Assembly (NCBI RefSeq): GCF_000316115.1
Contig: NZ_JH993793.1
Coordinates: 333,517-397,516, forward strand
Length of the DNA stretch: 64,000 nt
Source of the DNA: Leptolyngbya sp. PCC 7375
Lineage (GTDB): Bacteria; Cyanobacteriota; Cyanobacteriia; Phormidesmidales; Phormidesmidaceae
Direction of reading: 5' to 3'
This document shows, in pieces, positions 38,201-46,300 of the stretch. A model generated the notes under the pieces. The model worked only from the letters and a program-made list of their open reading frames with translations, did no database searches and had not been told where the DNA came from. The position numbers and the translations under genes were made by a program. Each line of letters starts with the position of its first letter. Within the stretch, counting starts at the first letter, position 1.

Positions 38201-39858
38201 AAACTAGGCTCCGTTTCATAAAGCTGTTGCCCCATGCCGACATGCTGGGCTCCCTGGCCCGGTAGCAGAAACACCACCTGGGGGACGGTGTCAGGGGCGG
38301 TGTGGGATTTTAAGCGCTGGGACATTGCACCATTGAGCACGGTGAGGGCATCGGTGCGATCGCAACACACCATCATGCTTCGCTGGGCAAAGGCCTGCCG
38401 CCCCACCTGCAGGGTATAGGCCGCATCGGCCAAATCCACGTCATCCTGCCCTAACGCCGTAGCCAAACTCTGCGTAGCTGCGTCCAGGGCCGTCTCGGTT
38501 TTAGCCGACCACAGCAATAGCTGCCAGGGCCGTGAAGCGCTAGTCGCCGCCACCGGAGGCGCTTCTTCTACAATCACATGGGCATTGGTGCCCCCCATGC
38601 CAAAGGAGCTCACACCCGCTCGCCTGGGGCTATCGGGCTGCTCGAGCCAGGGCTGCAGCTGATCATTCACATAAAACGGACTGTGGTCAAAGTCAATCTG
38701 CGGATTTGCCGACTCAAAATGCAAACTGGGGGGAATCTGCCGCTGCTTGAGCGCCAGCAAGGTTTTGATCAGCCCCGCTGCCCCAGCCGCTGCATCCAGG
38801 TGGCCAATATTGGTCTTCACCGACCCCAGGGCACAGTAGCCCCGCTGAGCTGTCTGAAACGCCTGGGTTAGGGCGGCCACCTCTATGGGGTCCCCCAAAA
38901 TTGTCCCCGTACCGTGGGCTTCAATATATTGAATGCTTTCAGGCTCCACCTCCGCCACCTGCTGGGCCGCCCGAATCACCGTCGCCTGCCCTTCAATGCG
39001 GGGAGCCGTGTAGCTCATTTTGGCTGAGCCGTCGTTGTTGATGGCGGACCCCTTAATCACGCCATGGATCGTATCGCGATCCGCCAGGGCATCCTCCAGA
39101 CGTTTGAGCACCAGCATCCCGGCCCCGCTGCCCCCCACAGTCCCCTTGGCACTGGCATCAAAGGCGCGGCAGTGACCGTCCGGGGAGGAAATTCCCCCTT
39201 CCTGATAGACATACCCCCCCTTCAGGGGCAGCCGAATCGAAACACCGCCCGCCAGCGCCAGATCACATTCGCCACTGAGCAGGGCCTGGTTTGCCAGATG
39301 AACTGCCACCAGAGCCGTAGAACAGGCCGTTTGCACATTGACACTCGGTCCCTGCAAATTCATCAGATAGGAGGTCCGCGTTGTCAGAAACTCCCGACCA
39401 TTGCCCAGCACCAGGGGAAACTGGCCCACGGTCTGCATCAGATGGGGGTTGCTGTAGAGATTAAATAGATAGCTGCTAAGGGTGGCACCGCCGTATATGC
39501 CGATGGCTCCCCCAAACCGTTGAGGGTCGTATCCAGCGGTTTCTAGAGCTGCCCAGGCCGTTTCTAAAAATACCCGCTGTTGGGGGTCAAGAATTTCGGC
39601 ATCGCGGGGGCTGAGGCCAAAGAACCCGGCATCAAACACATCGGCATTTTCGAGAATGGCGCGGGCTTTGACATAGTTGGGCTGCTGCACCGTGGCCGCT
39701 TCAATGCCGGCATCCAGCAGTTCCTCCTCCGAAAAGAAGGAGACCGATTCCACGCCGTTTTGTAGGTTGTGCCAAAAATCAGCCAGGGTGGGTGCACCGG
39801 GAAAGCGACCGGCCATGCCAATAACGGCGGTTTCTAGGCCCGTGTGGTGAGTCGTCAT
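35257..39858 (-). CDS. Type I polyketide synthase module (KS-AT-KR-ACP)
   Basis: 1533 residues. KS about 8-430 with active Cys in VQTACSTALVAVH (near 178) and the two His in EAHGTGT and NIGHL. AT about 525-820 with GHSLGEYVAACLAGV (near 624) and HAFHSPLM (near 719), the HAFH motif for malonyl-CoA. KR about 1130-1320 with FITGGLGNVG and the S-Y-N set in CSSLASVLGGLGFAAYSAAN. ACP with GGHSLLAT (near 1438). No DH, ER, MT or TE. It should extend the peptide by one malonate and reduce it to a beta-hydroxy acyl unit. A 50-residue acidic tail may dock the next protein. Confidence 0.93.
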   Translation of the reverse strand: MTTHHTGLETAVIGMAGRFPGAPTLADFWHNLQNGVESVSFFSEEELLDAGIEAATVQQPNYVKARAILENADVFDAGFFGLSPRDAEILDPQQRVFLETAWAALETAGYDPQRFGGAIGIYGGATLSSYLFNLYSNPHLMQTVGQFPLVLGNGREFLTTRTSYLMNLQGPSVNVQTACSTALVAVHLANQALLSGECDLALAGGVSIRLPLKGGYVYQEGGISSPDGHCRAFDASAKGTVGGSGAGMLVLKRLEDALADRDTIHGVIKGSAINNDGSAKMSYTAPRIEGQATVIRAAQQVAEVEPESIQYIEAHGTGTILGDPIEVAALTQAFQTAQRGYCALGSVKTNIGHLDAAAGAAGLIKTLLALKQRQIPPSLHFESANPQIDFDHSPFYVNDQLQPWLEQPDSPRRAGVSSFGMGGTNAHVIVEEAPPVAATSASRPWQLLLWSAKTETALDAATQSLATALGQDDVDLADAAYTLQVGRQAFAQRSMMVCCDRTDALTVLNGAMSQRLKSHTAPDTVPQVVFLLPGQGAQHVGMGQQLYETEPSFRQVIDRGAELLQPQLGLDLRQILYPDDSQLSQATELIRRTDIAQPALFLVEYALAQLWQEWGVTPKAFIGHSLGEYVAACLAGVADLATMLPLVALRGRLMAQQPEGAMLSVAQPAQQIAAQLPADLVLAADNAPELCVVAGPIPAIARYQQQLEAQDIPCRLLKTSHAFHSPLMGGVLEPFRQQLSQIALHPPKRLWVSNLTGTWITPEQATDPDYWVQHLRQPVQFRAGLDTLNNERSLLLEVGPGHTLTTLARQHALKTPSIIPSLRHPRDPQPDLACLLSAVGQLWLANVAINWQSFYAHEQRRRVPLPTYPFERQRYWVEAQPLAAAPQPVLQKKPDLADWFYLPEWQRSHLRPAVAVTPSEAAWLLFVDDTAHSQAIAQRLSMAHVAVTVHPGDSFSRLDQHTFTVNPHRPEDYRALLNGLGDHRPTEILHGWSLTSATDFNEIQAQGCQSLLYLTQALTQCGWHHDLRLTVLAANILNVTGTEPLSPGHATILGPCTVIPQEYRQITSRLVDWPVNADSPTDLNVLLAELAAGSEEPSVEPTVAYRHGLRWVQRFSPMPLPEAEPALLRQQGVYFITGGLGNVGLTLAASLAPWQAKVALLSRRSLPDREQWSAYLDNAPTDPICDKIRQIQTMETAGVEVLILAADVADAAQLGGAIAKTEARFGPINGVIHAAGAVGEQAFRMIAETGSAELEQQFQAKVTGLQNLAAALEGKSLDFGLLCSSLASVLGGLGFAAYSAANYFMDTFAQQRSQASFPWMSINWDGWRFQPDEHPELGQTMADFALTPAEGNAVWQRLFAYATVPQMIVSTGDLTARQQQWQPAPAPATDEANRPQYDRPALAGDYQAATTPLEQEVVEIWESFLGIRPIGIDDSFFELGGHSLLATQIMVHLRQQFQVDIPLRCLFDQPTVAGLARAIVEYQSENQPVVDEIAPLPRFESSEIQQWLDQIDQLPESQVDELLHQFAQLPDLT

Positions 39859-39904
39859 GGTGGGTCTGAAATAAGGGGTATCAACTTATGGTCAGGAAAT
39901 TTTG

Positions 39905-40013
39905 GCTAGGGCGGAGGGGGGAGGGCGGAGGGCGGAAGGGGGAAGTAAGAAGGGGGAGGGGGGAGGGGGAAAGGGAGAGCAGTCCGAATTCCGAATTCCG
40001 AATTCCTTAGGAA
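39905..40013. repeat. Purine-rich tract and CCGAATT repeats between PKS and NRPS
   Basis: A G/A-rich stretch built of GGAGG and GGGGGA units (about 39905-39980) is followed by tandem CCGAATT repeats near 39985-40010. No gene. It lies in the 196-nt gap between two synthetase genes that should be co-transcribed. Confidence 0.75.
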
Positions 40014-40054
40014 ACTGTCTCGCTTTGTGTTATTACCTGAAATAATCACTGGAA

Positions 40055-43000
40055 CTAGCGGGATGTGGAGGTTTGACGGCGTTGCCGCTGTTGCTGCAGA
40101 CGTGATTTTCCTTGCTGCCGCTGGGGGGCTGCTGCTGGCGTCGGCTCAGCTGGGGTCTGGGTGCTAAGGAATTCAGCAAAGTCATGCACCGTGGGATATC
40201 GGAACAGATCCATTAGCTCAAACGAAGTCTTTAGCTCTGTCTGCAGCCGGTGATGCAGCTGCATCAGTCCCAGGGAATCTCCACCCAGGTCAAAGAAGCT
40301 GTCATGGATGCCCACGGTGTCCAGCTGCAGCAGCTCCTGCCAGATGCGCACAATGGTTTGCTCCTGCTCCGATTGGGGACCGGCATAGGCAACGTGCAGA
40401 GACGGGCGTTCGCTACTGGGGGCGGGCAGCTGGCGACGGTCGAGTTTGCCGTTGGGGGTGAGGGGAAATGCGGGTAGGGTAACCGTGGCGGCGGGCACCA
40501 TGTAGTCCGGCAGTTTGCTTTTGAGCCACTGGCGCAGTTCATCGTCGCTGAGGGGCTGATCGTGATAGACCGTGTAGGCCACCAGTCGTGGCTGAGCTGG
40601 GGGGTCATGGCGCAACATGACCGTTGCTTCTCGCATTGCTGGATGCTGGTTGAGTGCCGCCTCAATTTCTCCTAGCTCAATGCGAAAACCGCGCAGCTTG
40701 ACCTGATTGTCCAAGCGGCCCAGGTAGTCGAGGTCGCCGTCGGACCGCCACCGCACCTGATCACCTGTTCGATACATCTTGCCTAAATGCGGGTCAAACG
40801 GATTTTCTAAAAAGCGCTCTGCCGTTAGCTCTGGACGGTTTAGATAGCCCAGGGACACTCCGGCACCGGCCACATAAAGCTCTCCTGGCACCCCCACCGG
40901 CACCAGCTGTCGGTGGGGGTCGAGCACATAGAGGGCTAAGTCAGGAATGGGACCGCCAATCATACTGGTGGAGGCGAGGGTATCCTCTTGCCGCAGGGGG
41001 CGGTAGGTGACATGCACCGTCGTTTCGGTAATGCCATACATGTTCACCAGCTGGGGGGTGCGATCGCCATGGCGCTCAAACCAGGGCCGGAGGCTGGGGA
41101 GATCCAGGGCTTCGCCACCAAAAATCACCCATTTGAGTGCTAGGGGGGCCTGGACCGCTTCGTCTATGGCCATGAGCTGCCGGAAGGCCGTTGATGTTTG
41201 GTTCAGCACCGTCACCCCGGTCTCCTGCAAATACTGGTAAAACGCCTGGGGTGAACGGCTGATCTCGTAGGGTACGATCACCAGCTGTCCACCATGGAGT
41301 AGGGCTCCCCACGTTTCCCACACCGCGAAGTCAAAGGCAAAGGAATGGAATAACGGCCAAACATCCTCATGGGAAAACTGAAACCACTGCTGCGTGGCTG
41401 TAAATAGGCGCACCACTTCGCCATGGCGCACCATCACCCCTTTGGGTTGCCCGGTGGAGCCGGAGGTATAGATCACGTAGGCCAGCTGCCCCGGCTGAGG
41501 GGTGGGCAGCGTTAGCTGGCTGGACTGCTGGTTAATTACCTCAGCATCGCGGTCCAGGCAAACACTGGCTTCAGGGGTTAACCCTAGCCGTTCGGTTTCT
41601 GTTGCTAGGGTCACGACCACCGTTGGCTCTGCGTTGGCCAAAACCCAGCGCAGCCGCTCGGTGGGATAGCTGGGGTCCAGTGGCACATAGGCCCCCCCCG
41701 CCTTGAGAATACCGAGGGCGGCCACGATTAAATCTAAACTGCGGGGCAGACATAGGGCCACTCGGGTCTCGGCGGTCACCCCCTGCTGGGAGAGATAGTG
41801 GGCCAGCTGGGTGGAGCGGCGATCGAGGTCTCGATAGGTGAGGGAGCGATCGCCGTCTAAGAGGGCCACGGCATCGGGGCGCTGCTCCACATGGGTGATA
41901 AAGCGCTCAACCAGCCCTGGCTGTTTTGGAAAACTCCCCTGGGCCTGTCCCCAGTTGAGCAACTGTAAGCGCTCAGCTGCCGTCATCCAAGGCAGCTCCC
42001 CGAGGGCTGCGGTGCCATGGTCAGGGATGGCCTTGAGCATGCAGGCCAGCTGCCCCAATAGCCGCTCGATACTATCGGCATCGAACTGCTGCGGGTCGTA
42101 CAGCCCCTGCAGCTCCAGTCCCCCCGGAGCCGCTGTCGGATCCGTCAGGGCAACGATGGTTAAGGGGTAGTGGGTGCGCTCAGTGGTGTAGATATCGCTG
42201 ATTTTAGCCTGGTGGTTGGGGGTCGCCTCCTGGGAAACCGCCTGCAGCTCTGGGTCCACCGGGTAGTTTTCAAACACCACAATACTGTCAAATAGGGCGT
42301 TGCCAGGGGGCACCTCGCTCCAGCGCTGCACCTGTGTCAGCGGGCTATATTCGTACTGCCGCAGGCTGGCCTGCTGCCCCTGAATCGACTGCAGCCAAGG
42401 CACTAAGGGCTGATCAATATCCACCGATATGCGGGCGGGCAGGGTGTTGATAAACAGCCCCACCATGGCCTCAGCCCCCGGTAAATCTGGGGGACGCCCG
42501 GCGGAGGTCACCCCAAAGACCACATCGGTTTCGCCGCTGTAGCGGCTGAGTAAAAGGCCCCAGGCCCCCTGTACCAGAGTATTTAAGGTGAGCTGATGTT
42601 GGCGGGCAAAGGTTTTGAGGGTCTGTGTGAGTTCGGGGCTAATCAGGTGGGTGGCATTGGCGATGTCTGGGCTGCCCGCCGACCGCTTGAGGGTGCGGGG
42701 AAGGCCGAGGGGTGTGGGGGCGATGAACCCCTGGAGATGCGATCGCCAAAAGCTTTCCGCCTGGGCTAAATCTTGCTGCTGGAGCCAGGCCACATAGTCG
42801 CGGTAGGGCGGTGCCGGTGTGAGGGTGGGGGCCTGGTGCTGTGCCTGGTTCTGTCGTAGGGCCTCGTATCGAGTCAGCACGGCCTTTAGGACTAAACTGG
42901 TGGACCAGCCATCCAGCAGCAGGTGATGCTTGCTCCAAATGCAATGATAGGTGGTGTCGGCCCAGCGGATCAGTGTCAGCCGCATTAGCGGTGCCTGGGA

Positions 43001-43357
43001 GAGGGTAAACCCCTGCTGTCGATCCTGCTGCAGCCAGGTCTCTAGATCCTGTTGTTGCTTTTCAGACGACTTGTCTCGCCAATCCAGCTGAGTAAACGGC
43101 AGTGTCACCTCTCGTCGAACAATCTGGATTGGCTTTTCCAAGCCTTCCCACACAAAGGCCGTGCGCAGAATGGAATGCTGCTTAAGGGTTTGTTCCCAGG
43201 CCTGAACAAAGGTGTCGATGGCCAGATCACCCTGGAGGGTAAAGCCAAACTGGGTGCAGTACATGCCCGCATTGGGGGCCATCAAACTGTGGAATAAAAT
43301 GCCCTGCTGGGTGGGCGTCAGTTCGTAGAGATCTTCGAGATTATCTATCTTTTGCAT
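40055..43357 (-). CDS. NRPS module C-A(Thr)-PCP
   Basis: 1100 residues. C domain (about 10-450) with intact HHLLLDGWS near 146. A domain (about 480-985) with YTSGSTGQPKG. Reading the ten-residue pocket by hand against GrsA gives D-F-W-N-I-G-M-V-H, the threonine code. PCP has GGDSLGLMQL near 1026, followed by a basic Gln/Arg-rich tail. It should condense Thr onto the Asp unit from the upstream protein; its ATG is 3 nt after that gene's stop. The pocket was aligned by eye. Confidence 0.92.
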   Translation of the reverse strand: MQKIDNLEDLYELTPTQQGILFHSLMAPNAGMYCTQFGFTLQGDLAIDTFVQAWEQTLKQHSILRTAFVWEGLEKPIQIVRREVTLPFTQLDWRDKSSEKQQQDLETWLQQDRQQGFTLSQAPLMRLTLIRWADTTYHCIWSKHHLLLDGWSTSLVLKAVLTRYEALRQNQAQHQAPTLTPAPPYRDYVAWLQQQDLAQAESFWRSHLQGFIAPTPLGLPRTLKRSAGSPDIANATHLISPELTQTLKTFARQHQLTLNTLVQGAWGLLLSRYSGETDVVFGVTSAGRPPDLPGAEAMVGLFINTLPARISVDIDQPLVPWLQSIQGQQASLRQYEYSPLTQVQRWSEVPPGNALFDSIVVFENYPVDPELQAVSQEATPNHQAKISDIYTTERTHYPLTIVALTDPTAAPGGLELQGLYDPQQFDADSIERLLGQLACMLKAIPDHGTAALGELPWMTAAERLQLLNWGQAQGSFPKQPGLVERFITHVEQRPDAVALLDGDRSLTYRDLDRRSTQLAHYLSQQGVTAETRVALCLPRSLDLIVAALGILKAGGAYVPLDPSYPTERLRWVLANAEPTVVVTLATETERLGLTPEASVCLDRDAEVINQQSSQLTLPTPQPGQLAYVIYTSGSTGQPKGVMVRHGEVVRLFTATQQWFQFSHEDVWPLFHSFAFDFAVWETWGALLHGGQLVIVPYEISRSPQAFYQYLQETGVTVLNQTSTAFRQLMAIDEAVQAPLALKWVIFGGEALDLPSLRPWFERHGDRTPQLVNMYGITETTVHVTYRPLRQEDTLASTSMIGGPIPDLALYVLDPHRQLVPVGVPGELYVAGAGVSLGYLNRPELTAERFLENPFDPHLGKMYRTGDQVRWRSDGDLDYLGRLDNQVKLRGFRIELGEIEAALNQHPAMREATVMLRHDPPAQPRLVAYTVYHDQPLSDDELRQWLKSKLPDYMVPAATVTLPAFPLTPNGKLDRRQLPAPSSERPSLHVAYAGPQSEQEQTIVRIWQELLQLDTVGIHDSFFDLGGDSLGLMQLHHRLQTELKTSFELMDLFRYPTVHDFAEFLSTQTPAEPTPAAAPQRQQGKSRLQQQRQRRQTSTSR

Positions 43358-43360
43358 GGT

Positions 43361-46300
43361 CTAACCCTCCTCACCGGTTTGCAGTTGAGCTAGCACTTGA
43401 TTGAGGGCCGTTTGACTCAGGTTGGCTTGGGGAAAATCGGAGGGGGTATAGCCTCCGGCCTCACTGGAGGTGCAGTGGGCAATCAGGGTTCTTAAGGCCG
43501 CCATGGTCTGTTCAGCCACCTGGGCAATGGTTTCTTGCCGATGGCACTGATCGCTGTAGGTCCAGGCCAGCTGTAGTTGGCCTGCCAATACTTGGCCATT
43601 AATCTCAAGTAGGTGTCGTCGCTGCGTATTCGGGTCGCGGCTGCGGCCCTGGGATTCTGAGGCCAGACCAAACAAACTGGTCTCCGGCAGGCTGCTGTCA
43701 AACTGGCCCAGGTAGTTGAAAATTAAGTCAGGCTCCCGGTGATTGGTATCTTCAGTGCTGAGATAGCGCCAAACACCGTAATCTAGGGGCCTGCCGGGGC
43801 GACGCAACTGTTCTTTGATGGCCATCAGGGCCGCTCCAGGATGGGGGTCCGCAGGCAGGGTGAGCTGCACTGGGAAGATGGCGGTAAACCAGCCCACGGT
43901 GCGGGAGAGATCCAGCTGGCCGTCAAAATCATCTCGGCCATGGTTCTCTAGCTCAATCATCAGGGCCGATCTCTCGGTCCATGGGGCCATCCCTTGCAAC
44001 AGTGCCGTTAGCAGCACGTCATTAATCTGGCTCTGGTAAGCCTTGGGCACCTCCCGCAACAGTGCCTGGGTTTCGGCAACATTTAGACTGAGGGCCAGGG
44101 TTGTTGCTGATGCCACTGTATTTTTGCCAGCTATATTGTTGCCAGCTGTATTGTTGCCAGCTGTATTGTTGCCAGCTGCATTATTGCCATCGCTAAAGTC
44201 CAGGGGCAAGGCTCCCGTCGCTGGATTCCAATCCTGGTTGTTGCGCCAGGGCTGTTGCAGTGCTGCTGACTGACTATAGGTGGTGAGGTGTTCGCCCCAC
44301 TGTTGGAAGGCGGTGGTTTTGGGGGGCAGTGCGATCGCATCTCCCTGCTGAAGCTGACGATAAACCGTCTGTAAATCCTCCAGGAGCACCCGCCAGGAAA
44401 CTCCATCAATCACCAGATGATGCACCACCACTAACAATCGGGCCGAACGGGCGGGGCCAAGATCAATCAAGGCAGCCCCCATCAACGGGCCATCGGTGAT
44501 ATCTAAGGACGTCTGCACATTCTCTGCATGGGCCATAATCCGGGCCTCTAGCTCAGCGTCAGCACAGCTCTGCTCGTCAATGTGCTGCAACGACAACGGC
44601 CTGTAGTCTCCATGCATCGCCTGCCAACGATGATCGTGACGCTGGAACCGTAGTCGCAACCCATCATGATGCTGCATCAGATGATTGATTGATTGCTCTA
44701 AGAAAACCGGATCTAGCGGTTCTCGCGCTTCCAACAGGAGTGCCTGGTTCCAGTGGTTTCGATTAGTAATTGCCTGCTCAAAGAAGCGATGTTGAATCGG
44801 GGTGAGGGGGGCCACACCGCCAATGGGGCCTTGCTCAGCCTTGGCCGCTGTGGCGGTGCCTGCAACGGCGGCCAAGGCCGCAATGGTTTGATGATCAAAG
44901 AGTTGGCGTGGCGTGAGCTGCAGACCCGCCTGGTTAGCCCTGGCAATGACTTGAATGCTCAGAATGGAGTCTCCTCCTAATTCAAAAAAGTTGTCGTGGA
45001 TGCCGATAGTCTCCACCCGCAACAGGTCTTGCCAAATGGCCACCAGTTGTTTCTCAGCATCGCTGCTGGGAGCCGTCTGTTCAACCGCCGAGCCACGATT
45101 GGGTGCGGGCAATGCCTGGCGGTCAATTTTACCGTTGGCGGTGAGGGGAAAACTCCGTAACGGCACCACCGCTGCTGGCACCATGTAGTCAGGCAGTTTT
45201 GTCGCTAGATATGTCCGCAGGTCCTCTGCAGACGTGGTCGGGGCAATCGCATAGGCCACCAGTTGGGGCGTCTCGGTCTCTTTGCGCAACAGAACGATCG
45301 CCTGTTGCACAGCCGGATGCTGTTGCAGTACGGCGGCTATTTCTCCCAGTTCAATGCGAAAGCCCCGTAGCTTAATTTGATCATCAATGCGACCCAAAAA
45401 TTCCAGATGACCACTGGGTAAGTGACGCGCCCGATCGCCGGTGCGATAGAGCCGTCCCGGTGCAAAGGGATTGGTGATAAATCGCTCTGTAGTCAGGTCG
45501 GGGCGATTGAGATAGCCTCGACTAACAGCCGCACCACCCACATAAATCTCACCGGGAATACCCACCGGCACTGGCTGATGGTGAGGGTCCAAGACATAAA
45601 CCTGGATGTTGGGCAGCGGCTGACCTAGGGGCAGGGTGGTGGCTGGCTCGAAGTGCTCGGGCACAGTATAGGTCAACACCCCAACGGTGGTTTCAGTGGG
45701 GCCATAGTGATTTAAGAGTTTAAGCTGGGGCCGATGACGGCGTATGTCTGCGACCAGGGATCCTGGGGCGGCTTCTCCACCCAGGACTAAACAGTGATGC
45801 GGCAGCCAGACGGCAGCAGATTCATCCCTGAGCAAGGCCCCGAGATGGGACGGCACAATCTTTAAACAATCGAGGGGATATTGACGACAGTAGTCGGCAA
45901 GGGCACTTGGCTGTAGGGCTCGATCATCATCAATCAGGTGTAAACAGCCGCCGGTACACAGGGCTGCAAATAACACGGTATTGCCTAAATCTGCGGCCAC
46001 ACTGGACAATAAACCGTAGTGGGCATTGGCCTCTAGACCCAACTGGGGCAGAATACCCTGCACATAGTTGAGGATGTGGCGATGCTCAACGGCCACCCCC
46101 TTAGGCTGTCCTGTTGAACCAGAGGTGTAGATCACGTAGGCCAGATGAGCGGGGTCCGTCTGGTGAAGCAAGTTCTCGGTATCTGTTTTGTCCCAGGGGG
46201 TATCTAGACAATGGGTGGGAACAGTCTCGGGAATGCGATCGCACCATTCCGACCGAGTCAACACCTGTACTACAGCCGCACCTTGGCAAATGGTTTGAAA

